From positions 1,294,481 through 1,358,480 of the forward strand of contig NZ_OZ007030.1 in NCBI RefSeq assembly GCF_963931595.1: a stretch of 64,000 bases of DNA, read 5' to 3'. Positions 1 to 8,689 of this stretch are shown in pieces. The DNA is from an uncultured Subdoligranulum sp. (lineage in GTDB: Bacteria > Bacillota > Clostridia > Oscillospirales > Ruminococcaceae). Below the pieces are notes generated by a model, which was given only the letters and a program-made list of their open reading frames with translations, searched no databases and had not been told where the DNA came from. Every line of letters begins with the position of its first letter. The stretch's first letter is position 1. The position numbers were made by a program, and so were the translations under genes.

Positions 1-914
1 TGGTTCTGACTGAGCCTGGCTGCATGCAATTCCGGATATCCGCCCGGAAGATACAGCCCCGCACAGCCGGACGGCAAGTCTGTGTCCCGCAAAGGACTGA
101 AAAAGACCGGCTTGGCTCCCGCTTGCCTCAAGGCATCCAGCGTTTCCGCATAACAGAAACAAAATGCCTCGTCCTGCGCCACTGCAATGGGTACCGCGGA
201 GGTCATCGGGGGGGTTGGTTCTTCTGTCCGACGGGGCCGCGCACACAGTTCTTCAAGCCGAGGCAGGTCCAATGTCTTGCAGGCCTGCTGCGCCAGGGCG
301 TGGATTCTTTCCTGAAGATCCTCGATTTCTCCCGCCGTATAAAGGCCCAGATGTCTGCTTTCCAGCTGCGCTTCTTCCATGGGCGGCAGATATCCCAGCA
401 CCGGCAACCCCGTTTCCCGCTCCAGCATGGGCGCCAGCATCTGGTAAAGCATCGGCTTGCAGTCGTTGAGCAGGATTCCCACCAAATGACTGTGGGTACG
501 GAATTCATTCAATCCACGCACCGTCGCTGCCAGCGTCAGGCTGGCCCCTTTGGGACGAAGTACCAACAGCACAGGCAGATCCAGCACATCCGCAAGATGC
601 CAGGCGCTGGCGCGGGTCGTGGTGCCGCCCACTCCGTCGTACAATCCCATGACCCCTTCGCAGACCGCGGCATCGCAGCCTTGCGTGTAGCGCCCGTAAA
701 GGTGCTGAACCGTTGTCTCGTCAGAGAGGAAAAGATCGAGATTGTGACTTTGGATGCCCAGCACGGCACGGTGAAACATCGGATCAATATAATCCGGCCC
801 GCACTTGAACGCGCAGACAGTATGCCCCCGTTGTTTCAGTGCCGCCAGCAGCGCACAGGTCATCACTGTTTTGCCGCCTCCCGACTGCGGGGCGGCCACC
901 ATACATTCAATCAT
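1..914 (-). CDS. cbiA: Cobyrinate a,c-diamide synthase CbiA (3' end beyond window)
   Basis: ATP- and glutamine-dependent amidation of the a and c side chains of cobyrinate in the anaerobic B12 pathway. The protein starts MIECMVAAPQSGGGKT, a P-loop typical of the CbiA/CobQ dethiobiotin-synthetase-like domain, followed by FKCGPDYIDPMFH, a family-typical substrate/Mg motif. Near the window edge it reads LYLPGGYPELHAARLSQN, the start of the class I glutamine amidotransferase half. About 304 residues are visible and the catalytic Cys region lies outside. The ATG at 914 overlaps the end of cbiET by 8 bases, so it is the last visible gene of a translationally coupled operon. Confidence 0.93.
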   Translation of the reverse strand, partial: MIECMVAAPQSGGGKTVMTCALLAALKQRGHTVCAFKCGPDYIDPMFHRAVLGIQSHNLDLFLSDETTVQHLYGRYTQGCDAAVCEGVMGLYDGVGGTTTRASAWHLADVLDLPVLLVLRPKGASLTLAATVRGLNEFRTHSHLVGILLNDCKPMLYQMLAPMLERETGLPVLGYLPPMEEAQLESRHLGLYTAGEIEDLQERIHALAQQACKTLDLPRLEELCARPRRTEEPTPPMTSAVPIAVAQDEAFCFCYAETLDALRQAGAKPVFFSPLRDTDLPSGCAGLYLPGGYPELHAARLSQN

Positions 915-2109
915 CGCACTGTACCGTCGCAAGGAAAATGGGATTCTGGGCCATCATAAGGTGCAGCCTGCCCACCGGCTGCGCTTCACTGACTGCAAGC
1001 TGCGTCACCATCGGCGTCAGGCCCTGCTCACGGCAAAATGCCAGGACTGTTTCCAGCGTTTCCAGGGCAATGCAGCTCACACATAACCGAACGGCGGGAT
1101 TTTTTTTCAGCGCAAGGCGTAGAATTTCTTCCATTTTGCCTTTGCTGCCCCCCACAAAAACCGCATCCGGCGCCGGCAGATCTTCCAGCGCCCGGGGCGC
1201 ACGGCCGGGTATCGCCCGTACATTCCAGACATGGAACTTTTCCCGGTTCTGCCGGATCAATTCCAGCGCCGATTCTTCGCACTCCACTGCATATACGGTC
1301 CCACCCTGCGATGCAGCCGCCAGCTCCACGCTGACACTGCCCGTCCCGGCGCCCACGTCCCAGAAAACCTCCTCCGGCCCGGGATTCAGCGCAGCCAGAA
1401 TCGCCGCACGCACCTGACGCTTCGTCATAGGGACTTTACCGCGTATAAACCAGGCATCCGGCCATCCCGGCATCCGGCGCGGCGGCTGCGGTGCCGCTTC
1501 GGCCAGCAGCACACACAGCGGCGCGAAGGTTTCCCTTTGCATCTGGGCCGCCGTTCCTTCCACAATACGCTGGTCAGGATAGCTCAGATTTTCCCCCACC
1601 GTTACCGGCAGATCGCCCAGCCCGGCATCCGTCAGCTGTGAGCAGAGTTCCGGGACCCCCAGGCTGCCTCCCGTGAGGAAAAAGGCTGGTTTTCCCTGCA
1701 TGACCGCCGCCACTGCATCACACTGTACGCCATGGGCCGAGACGAGCAGCCAGTCCTGCCAGGGGCGATGCAGTGCAGCAGCCATCAGTTGTACACTGGA
1801 AATTCCCGGACAGACAACATACGGAATATCCTGTGCTTGCAGCAGCGGAACAAGATTCCGGCAGCCCGAATAAAATCCCGTGTCCCCGCTGTAGACGACA
1901 GCGGCTTCATCACATTCCGCCCCCTGCAGCGCTTCCAGAATTTTCTGCGGTTTGGTTGCCGCCACGCGGCGCTGTGTGCAGCCGTCCGGGAGATTTTCCA
2001 GCAGCCGGGCCGCACCCACAATGCACTGTGCCCGCAAAAGGCTTTGCTTGCATTGCTCCGTCCAGGTAGCCTGCGTACCGCCACCCAGTGCCAGTAAACT
2101 CACCCGCAT
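907..2109 (-). CDS. cbiET: Precorrin-6Y C5,15-methyltransferase (decarboxylating), CbiE-CbiT fusion
   Basis: Methylates C-5 and C-15 and decarboxylates the C-12 acetate of the corrin precursor. The first ~200 residues are a tetrapyrrole methylase (CbiE; VVYSGDTGFYSG, VCPGISSVQLMAA). The second half is a Rossmann methyltransferase (CbiT; FWDVGAGTGSVSVELA). This is the CobL-type fusion of two genes that are separate in Salmonella. I chose the ATG at 2109 because AAGGAG lies 11 bases upstream. A TTG at 2130 would start upstream of that Shine-Dalgarno sequence. It overlaps cbiJ by 10 bases and cbiA by 8. Confidence 0.93.
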   Translation of the reverse strand: MRVSLLALGGGTQATWTEQCKQSLLRAQCIVGAARLLENLPDGCTQRRVAATKPQKILEALQGAECDEAAVVYSGDTGFYSGCRNLVPLLQAQDIPYVVCPGISSVQLMAAALHRPWQDWLLVSAHGVQCDAVAAVMQGKPAFFLTGGSLGVPELCSQLTDAGLGDLPVTVGENLSYPDQRIVEGTAAQMQRETFAPLCVLLAEAAPQPPRRMPGWPDAWFIRGKVPMTKRQVRAAILAALNPGPEEVFWDVGAGTGSVSVELAAASQGGTVYAVECEESALELIRQNREKFHVWNVRAIPGRAPRALEDLPAPDAVFVGGSKGKMEEILRLALKKNPAVRLCVSCIALETLETVLAFCREQGLTPMVTQLAVSEAQPVGRLHLMMAQNPIFLATVQCDD

Positions 2110-2846
2110 GGTGTGATCCACTCCTTGCAAAAATCAAGAATCGCTTCGTAGGATTCGCCCTGATCGGCAGGGCGCCGGATGACAATGCTTCTGACGCCGC
2201 AAACCTGGGCCGCTTCCAGTTTTTCCGCAAAACCGCCCGGATTCCCACCATCCTTGGTCACAAGCCAACGGATGGCGAACTGGTGCATCAGAGCGATATT
2301 GAGTTCTTTTCCAAAGGGGCCCTGCATGGCAATGATATGGGAAGCCTGGATTCCGGCCTTCCGGCAGACAGACAGGCTGGACTCCACCGGCAGCACCCGC
2401 GCATACAGCCGTTCGGGCCCCAACGCCGCAAAAGCTGCCACTTCCTTGGCGCCGGTGGTGAGCAATACAGGGCCTGCCGTTTTCTGCAACAGCGACACCG
2501 CCGCCGGGGTATCCTCCGCCACAAGACAGTTTTCCGGCAGCGTACTGGCAGGCCGCAGCAACCGCTTATAGACGGCCCCTGTGCGCTGTGCCGCCTGCCT
2601 GATATTGCGGGTCACCTGCTCGGCATACGGATGGGTTGCGTCAATGCACAAAGTATCGGGGCCCAGCAGCTCTGCGATACCTTCACAATCCCGGCGTCCG
2701 GTCAGCACCGTGACGCCGGGCACTTCCCCCTGGTCCACTCTGCCATACTCGGTGGCCACGCAGACCCATACCGGGACGCCCAGAGATACCAGGGCCCGGG
2801 AGAGTCTTCTGCCCTCCGTCGTGCCAGAAAAAATGACGATTTTCAT
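2100..2846 (-). CDS. cbiJ: Precorrin-6A / cobalt-precorrin-6A reductase
   Basis: NAD(P)H-dependent reduction of the corrin macrocycle one step before CbiE/T. The 248-residue protein begins MKIVIFSGTTEGRRLS, the nucleotide-binding N-terminus of the CbiJ/CobK family. It contains CIDATHPYAEQVTRNI, the conserved DATHPYA motif of this reductase. Its length is normal. The ATG overlaps the stop of cbiH by four bases (ATGA), which implies coupled translation. Confidence 0.93.
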   Translation of the reverse strand: MKIVIFSGTTEGRRLSRALVSLGVPVWVCVATEYGRVDQGEVPGVTVLTGRRDCEGIAELLGPDTLCIDATHPYAEQVTRNIRQAAQRTGAVYKRLLRPASTLPENCLVAEDTPAAVSLLQKTAGPVLLTTGAKEVAAFAALGPERLYARVLPVESSLSVCRKAGIQASHIIAMQGPFGKELNIALMHQFAIRWLVTKDGGNPGGFAEKLEAAQVCGVRSIVIRRPADQGESYEAILDFCKEWITPCG

Positions 2847-3583
2847 ATTTTTTTATACCCGCGCGGCGTAATCAGCCAGGCACCCTCCTGCCAGGTGGTA
2901 CTGTTCCCGATGTAGACCGTCGTAAACATATCCACCGGAGCAGTACGCAATGCTTCCAGCGTATAGAATTGTACCTCCTGCCCGGGGCGGGCAATATTGC
3001 GTACGGTGGCGCAGGGCGTACTGCTTTTCATTCCTGCCTCCAGCAGAATATCCACTGCGCGCTGCAGATGGTCCTTGCGGCGATGGGAGGCCGGATTGTA
3101 CATACAAAGGGCAAAATCTCCCTGGGCTGCACAGCGCAGACGTTTTACGATCGTTTCCCAGGGGGTCAGCAGGTCAGACAGCGAGATCACACAAAAATCA
3201 TGGGCCAGCGGAGCGCCCAGCACAGCCGCGCCGGATAGCGCTGCCGTCACGCCGGGCACCACCTCCACAGGCACCTCCGGGAAAGACCTGGCCAGCTCCA
3301 GGACCGGGGACGCCATCCCGTATACGCCGGCATCTCCGCTGCAGACCAGTGCAACCGTTTTTCCCTGTGACGCCGTTTCCAGCGCCCAGCGGCAGCGGTC
3401 CAATTCCCCGCGCATCGGTGTGGTATAGGTCTCTTTTTGGGGAAAAAGCGGTCTTACCAACTCCACATAGACGGTATATCCGCACAGTACATCCGCGTCA
3501 GCCAGTGCATTGCGTGCCTGCCCTGTCAGCATGGCACTGTCGCCCGGTCCCAGCCCGACCACATACAATTTACCACTCATCAT
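2843..3583 (-). CDS. cbiH: Precorrin-3B / cobalt-factor III C17-methyltransferase
   Basis: SAM-dependent methylation at C-17 with ring contraction in the anaerobic route. The protein has 246 residues and opens SGKLYVVGLGPGDSAMLT (tetrapyrrole methylase glycine loop), with CSGDAGVYGMASPVLE and EVVPGVTAALSGAAVLGAP, both typical of CbiH/CobJ. The start could be Met1 or the adjacent Met2 and both overlap the end of cbiG. It sits between cbiG and cbiJ, its usual partners in the ring-contraction steps. Confidence 0.93.
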   Translation of the reverse strand: MMSGKLYVVGLGPGDSAMLTGQARNALADADVLCGYTVYVELVRPLFPQKETYTTPMRGELDRCRWALETASQGKTVALVCSGDAGVYGMASPVLELARSFPEVPVEVVPGVTAALSGAAVLGAPLAHDFCVISLSDLLTPWETIVKRLRCAAQGDFALCMYNPASHRRKDHLQRAVDILLEAGMKSSTPCATVRNIARPGQEVQFYTLEALRTAPVDMFTTVYIGNSTTWQEGAWLITPRGYKKI

Positions 3584-4556
3584 GATATCTCCAATCCAGT
3601 TTGACGGGTTTTACCGCCGCCGCCATGGTCACGCCGTTTCCGGCCATTTTGCGAATGATCAAGGATCCGCCGCTGGCCAGCACTGCTGCCCGTTCGCAAA
3701 CATTATCCACACCGGTTACGCTGCTCACAAAGGCGGAGGCTGTAAAATTTCCCTGCACAGCATTCAGTGCCGCCGCATGGTAGGTTTGCAGAGTCCAGCC
3801 ATGTTGCTGGCAGAATTCCAGCAAACCGGGTTCCGATGCCTTGAGATCGATGCTGGCCACTCCGCAGATTGCCTGTTCCGGCAGCGGCAATCGCTGAAAT
3901 GCTGTTTCCAGTGCCGGGCAGGCCGTACCCTTGCGGCAGCCTATTCCCAGCACCGCAAACCGCGGTATCAGCCAAAGGACATCCGACGGCTGCGGCGCAA
4001 ATCCCACATAAACATCATAAGCATCCCCTGTTTCCAGCGCCACACCTTCCGGCGGCATGCCTTCTATGGGGAATTCTGTTTTGATGCGGATGGTTCTGCC
4101 CGCCAGCAGCGCGCCGGACACCCGGCGGATGCAGGGCACATGCAGCACAGCGCAATGCTGTATGCGTGCCCACGCATCCACGGCAAAAACACCGTTGGCA
4201 TCAGTGGCTGTGGTGATCACCGGCTCTGCTCCGCAGATGCAAGCCACCCGGCGGGCCAGGTCGTTGGCGCCGCCCAGATGGCCGGAGACCAGCGGCACCG
4301 CAAAGCGGGCACACTCATCCACCGCCACGACCGCCGGATCCTGCGTTTTGCCTTGCAGATACGGCGCAATGGCCCGTACAGCAATGCCCACCGCCCCCAC
4401 ATAAATCAGCGCCTTTTCCTGCGGGAAATGCGTCTGCGTCCACTGGTGCAGTGTCAACGGCTGACCGCTCCGCTGTGCTGTGCCGCCCAGTTCCTGTGCC
4501 AGCCGGCAGGCCAGTGCATAGCCTTTTTCGGTAAAGGCAAGGCAGGCCACCTTCAT
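3570..4556 (-). CDS. cbiG: Cobalt-precorrin-5A hydrolase
   Basis: Opens the delta-lactone and releases acetaldehyde from cobalt-precorrin-5A. The presence of cbiG together with cbiD and cbiK marks the oxygen-independent, early-cobalt pathway. The 328-residue protein contains DECARFAVPLVSGHLGGAND, the CbiG central-region signature, and GIGCRKGTACPALETAF at the start of the C-terminal CbiG domain. It overlaps cbiF by 4 bases at its start and cbiH by 14 at its end. Confidence 0.92.
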   Translation of the reverse strand: MKVACLAFTEKGYALACRLAQELGGTAQRSGQPLTLHQWTQTHFPQEKALIYVGAVGIAVRAIAPYLQGKTQDPAVVAVDECARFAVPLVSGHLGGANDLARRVACICGAEPVITTATDANGVFAVDAWARIQHCAVLHVPCIRRVSGALLAGRTIRIKTEFPIEGMPPEGVALETGDAYDVYVGFAPQPSDVLWLIPRFAVLGIGCRKGTACPALETAFQRLPLPEQAICGVASIDLKASEPGLLEFCQQHGWTLQTYHAAALNAVQGNFTASAFVSSVTGVDNVCERAAVLASGGSLIIRKMAGNGVTMAAAVKPVKLDWRYHDEW

Positions 4557-5314
4557 GCTTGCTTCCCCTTTCGGAATTCCGTCGTAAAGGAAGGATCATA
4601 CAGTCTGCTGCGTTCGTACTTTGCCGTGTGCAGAAAATCTCCCACCAGAATCAGCGCCGTTTTGGTGATCTGATGCGCAGCCCCGCAAGCGGCCAGTTCT
4701 CCCAGCGTGCAGCGCACCACCTTTTCCTCCGGCCAGGTTGCCTTGTACACCAGCGCCGCCGGTGTTTTTACGGTATACGCTCCCTGCAGAAGTGCATCCT
4801 GCACGGCCGGCAGCATGCCGGCCGACAGGAAAATCACCATGCTGGCACCATGTGCGGCCAGACTTTCCAGTGCTTCCCGTTCCGGCACCGGCGTCCGGCC
4901 CGCCATCCGCGTGATGATCACCGTCTGGCTGATGCCGGGCAGCGTATATTCGGCCCCCAGTGCCGCAGCAGCGCCGCAGAAGCTGGACACCCCCGGCGTG
5001 TCATCGTAGGCAATGTCCAGGCGATCCAGTGCGTCCATCTGCTCCCGGATGGCACCGTATATGCTGGCATCACCGGTATGCAGACGCACCGTTTCATGGT
5101 GCTGCCGTTCCTGCTCCTGAAAGACCGTGAGCACCTCTTCCAGTGTCATCTCTGCGCTGTTGTAGATCGAGCAACCGTCCTTTGCCAGTGCAAGCAGTGC
5201 CGGATTGACAAGGCTGCCGGCATAGATAATGCAGTCGGCCTGCTGCAGCAGTTGAGCACCGCGCAGCGTAATCAGATCCGGCGCTCCGGGACCGGCCCCC
5301 ACAAAGTGAATCAT
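4553..5314 (-). CDS. cbiF: Precorrin-4 / cobalt-precorrin-4 C11-methyltransferase
   Basis: SAM-dependent C-11 methylation. The 253-residue tetrapyrrole methylase opens MIHFVGAGPGAPDLITLRG, exactly the CbiF/CobM N-terminus. It carries RLHTGDASIYGAIREQM and DTPGVSSFCGAAAALGAEYT, which distinguish CbiF from the other methylases of this operon. The length matches the family. It lies 4 bases after the cbiL stop. Confidence 0.94.
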   Translation of the reverse strand: MIHFVGAGPGAPDLITLRGAQLLQQADCIIYAGSLVNPALLALAKDGCSIYNSAEMTLEEVLTVFQEQERQHHETVRLHTGDASIYGAIREQMDALDRLDIAYDDTPGVSSFCGAAAALGAEYTLPGISQTVIITRMAGRTPVPEREALESLAAHGASMVIFLSAGMLPAVQDALLQGAYTVKTPAALVYKATWPEEKVVRCTLGELAACGAAHQITKTALILVGDFLHTAKYERSRLYDPSFTTEFRKGKQA

Positions 5315-5318
5315 GGTA

Positions 5319-6023
5319 TTACTCCTTCACGAGAATTATGGCAAAATAACCCGCCGGCCGATGTTTGTCATACCGGGACAAATCCGGCCAGACTTCCTCC
5401 TGCGGCAGGCCGCAGTTGCATACCATTGCACTGCGGGACAGCTTTCCGTGGGCTTCCAGCATTTCCAGTGTTTCCGGCAGCTGTCGTCCCGTCTTCATCA
5501 GAACTTTGCTGCCCGGAATTTCGAGGATAGCCTCGGCATTTCCTCCCGGAGCAATGATCAGAGGCTGCTGCATGCCCGCCGTCAGCGGCTGGTTGAGCCG
5601 CGCTGCCGAGGCGCAGAAGCTGGGAACCCCCGCCAGCATGACGGTTTCATATCCCTGCTCCTCCAAAAGGTCCTGCAGGTAGCCAAAGGTTGCGTATACC
5701 GACACATCGCCCAGATTGAGCATGGCCACATCCTCACCGGCATCCAGATACCGCTGCAGTTTCTGTGCTGCTTCCAGATGGGCCGCGTGCAGAGCCTCCT
5801 TGTCCCGCGTCATGGGAAAGCGCAGCGCCACCACCGTCTTGTCTGACAAATCCATGGCACCCTGGGCAATTTCCAGTGCCAGCATCTGTCCGCTTGCAGT
5901 CTGCGGCGCCGCAATCACCGGGCAAGCGCGCAGACACCGTACCGCCTGCAGTGTCATCAGCTCGGGGTCTCCCGGCCCCACACTGACACCATACAGTGTT
6001 CCTTTGTTTGTTGTATCTACCAT
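5319..6023 (-). CDS. cbiL: Precorrin-2 / cobalt-factor II C20-methyltransferase
   Basis: First methylation of the committed corrin branch, at C-20. It reads GTLYGVSVGPGDPELMTLQA near the N-terminus and has LNLGDVSVYATFGYLQDLL and VMLAGVPSFCASAARLNQPL, as expected for CbiL/CobI. The frame stays open upstream, but those residues belong to sequence coding for cbiD in another frame. The ATG at 6023, with AAGGAG upstream, gives a normal 234-residue protein that overlaps the cbiD end by 7 bases. Confidence 0.92.
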   Translation of the reverse strand: MVDTTNKGTLYGVSVGPGDPELMTLQAVRCLRACPVIAAPQTASGQMLALEIAQGAMDLSDKTVVALRFPMTRDKEALHAAHLEAAQKLQRYLDAGEDVAMLNLGDVSVYATFGYLQDLLEEQGYETVMLAGVPSFCASAARLNQPLTAGMQQPLIIAPGGNAEAILEIPGSKVLMKTGRQLPETLEMLEAHGKLSRSAMVCNCGLPQEEVWPDLSRYDKHRPAGYFAIILVKE

Positions 6024-7144
6024 TGTTCCAGCATCTCCTTGGCGGGCGGTGTACTTCCCAGCAGACCGAACTGATTGGAAAACAGCACGGCCCCTACCCG
6101 GCAGCTGTCTCCCAGACGGTGCGTAAGATGGCGCTGCACAGCCTGCAGCAGCGATTGCAGGACCACTTCCCGGAGCCCCGCCTTTTCCAGAATTTCCAGA
6201 CAGGCGTCTGCCGTGGCAGCAGACATCAGCGCCCGGCAGACTTCCGTCCCGGCACCACACAGGGCTGCATGGGCACAGAACAGTTCGGTGCGGCAGTCCG
6301 CATAACGGGAATGGGTATTCATGATGCCACCCGCCACCTTGACCAGTTTTCCGATGTGACCGACCAGCAGCAATTCCCGGATTCCTTCCATGGCCGCACA
6401 GTCCAGGGCCTCCCCCAGGAAATTGGAGCACTTGACCACCGGGACATTCCTGGCGTCCCAGCCTTGTGCGTGCAAAAAATCCATGCCGTAGTTGCCGGGT
6501 GTGAGAATCAGCCGCGAAGTGACCGCCGCATGCTGCCGGATCTCCAGGGCAATGGTATCCACAATGGCCTGCTCGCTCATGGGTTCCACGATGCCTGAAG
6601 TTCCTAGGATGGAAAGCCCGCCTTCCACGCCCAGTTGCGGATTGAATGTCCTTTTTGCCGCCTCTTCGCCGCCCCGGATGCTGATGACCACCGAAATTCC
6701 CCCGGCATACCCGCAGATGCGGCAGATTTCCGTTACCTGCTGCATGATCATCTGCCGTGGCACATGGTTGATGGCTGCAGCCCCCACGGGCTGATCGAGC
6801 CCTGGTTTTGTCACCCGGCCCACCCCTTTGCCGCCGTCGATGGTCACACCCGGCACAGCGGATTTTTGTACCGTAGCCACAATCGACATGCCGTCCGTCA
6901 CATCCGCGTCATCCCCTGCATCCTTGACGACGCTGCATACGGCTACCTCTCTCTGCAAACGGCAGAATTCCGGCTGGACGGTAACCTCCCACCCCTTGGG
7001 GGTGCACAGCGTCAGTTCGTCCGGCACTGTCCCCATCAGCAACAGTCTGGTCGCCCCCTGGGCGGCCAGGGCTGCGCAGGTACCCGTGGTATAGCCACAG
7101 CGCAGCAAGCGCTGACCGCTGCGGACGGTATGATCAAAGGACAT
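6017..7144 (-). CDS. cbiD: Cobalt-precorrin-5B C1-methyltransferase
   Basis: C-1 methylation in the anaerobic pathway, by a family unrelated to the other methylases. The N-terminus LLRCGYTTGTCAALAAQGAT is the CbiD signature. Further on, GDDADVTDGMSIVATV and GLDQPVGAAAINHVPRQMI match the family. The start at 7144 (GGAG seven bases upstream) gives 375 residues, the usual size. A longer open frame upstream overlaps cbiK and is not used. It lies 4 bases after the cbiK stop. Confidence 0.93.
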   Translation of the reverse strand: MSFDHTVRSGQRLLRCGYTTGTCAALAAQGATRLLLMGTVPDELTLCTPKGWEVTVQPEFCRLQREVAVCSVVKDAGDDADVTDGMSIVATVQKSAVPGVTIDGGKGVGRVTKPGLDQPVGAAAINHVPRQMIMQQVTEICRICGYAGGISVVISIRGGEEAAKRTFNPQLGVEGGLSILGTSGIVEPMSEQAIVDTIALEIRQHAAVTSRLILTPGNYGMDFLHAQGWDARNVPVVKCSNFLGEALDCAAMEGIRELLLVGHIGKLVKVAGGIMNTHSRYADCRTELFCAHAALCGAGTEVCRALMSAATADACLEILEKAGLREVVLQSLLQAVQRHLTHRLGDSCRVGAVLFSNQFGLLGSTPPAKEMLEQW

Positions 7145-7148
7145 GACT

Positions 7149-7916
7149 TTACTCCAGAATCTCTTTGAGTTTTTTGCAATAGAGCTGCTGGATACCCGGC
7201 AGTCTTCCCAGGCCTTCCAGCGTGCAGCGCACGGAGAAACCGGCTTCTTCCAGCTGATTTTTCCAGCTTTGAGGATTCTCCCCCGCCATGTCATGGCAGG
7301 CGTGGTCGCCGGCCACCAGCAAAAGGGGCACAAGATGTACTTTCCGGTATCCCGCCTTCACGATGTGGGGCAGAACTTCCGAAAGCCCCGGCCAGCCTTC
7401 CACCGTCGCCACAAAAATGTCTTTACGTTCCTGTAAAGCAAATGCACTTTGCAGCGCAGCATACACCACACCGGCGAAATGTTCAGTTCCATGTCCCATC
7501 AGAATCAGGGCTTCCTCCGGCCGGGTCGGATAAGCCTGCCCCAAAACCTGTGCCACTGCCTGCAGATCCTCTGTGTCGGCCAGAAGAGGACGCCCCAGCG
7601 CGAAGTCGGAAAAACGTTGCCGATACGGGTCAATTTCGGCTCTTATTTTATCGTATTCATACCCGTAAAGCAAGTGCGTTGGCTGTATTGCCACTTGTGT
7701 ACAGCCCGCCGCCAGAAGCTTTTCCAACGCCTCCGGCAGGCTGTCAAACGTCTCTCCCCGGGCAGCCAGACGTTTCCGGATGATTCTGCTGGCCAACGCC
7801 CGTACAAAGGGATACTCCGGCGCCGATTTCTGCAGCGCCTGTTCCACGGCGGACAGATCCACGCGGCCGTTGGCTACCGTTGTGCCAAAGCTGACACATA
7901 CCAGGGCTTTCCTCAT
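7149..7916 (-). CDS. cbiK: Sirohydrochlorin cobaltochelatase
   Basis: Inserts Co(II) into sirohydrochlorin, the entry step of anaerobic cobalamin synthesis. The 255 residues begin RKALVCVSFGTTVANGR, the class II chelatase N-terminus. QPTHLLYGYEYDKI, LMGHGTEHFAG and VAGDHACHDMAGE supply the glutamate and histidines expected for metal binding in CbiK. It overlaps the importer ATPase by 4 bases, so uptake and synthesis are one transcript. Confidence 0.93.
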   Translation of the reverse strand: MRKALVCVSFGTTVANGRVDLSAVEQALQKSAPEYPFVRALASRIIRKRLAARGETFDSLPEALEKLLAAGCTQVAIQPTHLLYGYEYDKIRAEIDPYRQRFSDFALGRPLLADTEDLQAVAQVLGQAYPTRPEEALILMGHGTEHFAGVVYAALQSAFALQERKDIFVATVEGWPGLSEVLPHIVKAGYRKVHLVPLLLVAGDHACHDMAGENPQSWKNQLEEAGFSVRCTLEGLGRLPGIQQLYCKKLKEILE

Positions 7917-8689
7917 GCTTGTTTCTCCTTTCCCATCGGGCGATACAAAATATATGGCCGCCCCTCCTCGTCGGTTCCAACCCGCGCACGTACATGGTAT
8001 ACTTTCTCGATAAACGCCGGTGTCAGCAATTCCTGCGGGGTACCGCTTCCCACCAGTTTCCCGCCTTGCAGTGCAAAGAGCCTGTCACAGTATACAGCCG
8101 CAAGGTTGAGATCGTGTACCGCCAGCAAGACCGTTTTATCCAGTGAGCGGATCAGTTCCATGATCTGCAGCTGGTGCTGGATATCCAGATGGTTGGTGGG
8201 CTCATCCAGAATCAGGCAGGGAGTCTGCTGGGCCAGGGCCCGGGCAAGCACCACGCGCTGCTGCTCTCCGCCGGAGAGTGTGGAAAAAATCTGGTTTTCC
8301 CTGCCTGCCATTCCCACCGTTTCCAGTGACTTGTGTACGATCCGCTCATCCTCCGCGTTGTCCCGTTCCAGTGCTCTCTTATGAGGCGAACGCCCCATAA
8401 GGACAATTTCACGCACCGTAAAATCAAAGCTGTAATGATGATGCTGGGCCACAATGGCCATTTTTTGCGCGCTTTGACGCACGCTGTACCTATAAAGATT
8501 TTGTCCGTCGATCAGCACAGCGCCACAAGTAGGAGGCAGCACCCGATAGACACATTTGAGCAGCGTACTTTTACCGCTTCCGTTGGGACCAATCAAGCCG
8601 ACAATCTGTTTTTTGCCAACCGACATACGGACCGAATCCAGGATCTGCTGACCGCCCAGCACAACGCTGAGATTTTCCGTTTGAATCAC
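7913..8689 (-). CDS. btuD: Corrinoid/siderophore-type ABC importer ATPase (BtuD-like)
   Basis: Cytoplasmic ATPase of a FecCD/BtuCD-type importer. It has Walker A GPNGSGKST near residue 35, the signature LSGGEQQRVVLARALAQ, and the Walker B region CLILDEPTNHLD. At 258 residues it is standard size. Position alone cannot separate cobalamin from siderophore uptake. The upstream B12 riboswitch and downstream cbi genes make corrinoid import the best reading. It overlaps the permease and cbiK by 4 bases on each side. Confidence 0.88.
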   Translation of the reverse strand: MIQTENLSVVLGGQQILDSVRMSVGKKQIVGLIGPNGSGKSTLLKCVYRVLPPTCGAVLIDGQNLYRYSVRQSAQKMAIVAQHHHYSFDFTVREIVLMGRSPHKRALERDNAEDERIVHKSLETVGMAGRENQIFSTLSGGEQQRVVLARALAQQTPCLILDEPTNHLDIQHQLQIMELIRSLDKTVLLAVHDLNLAAVYCDRLFALQGGKLVGSGTPQELLTPAFIEKVYHVRARVGTDEEGRPYILYRPMGKEKQA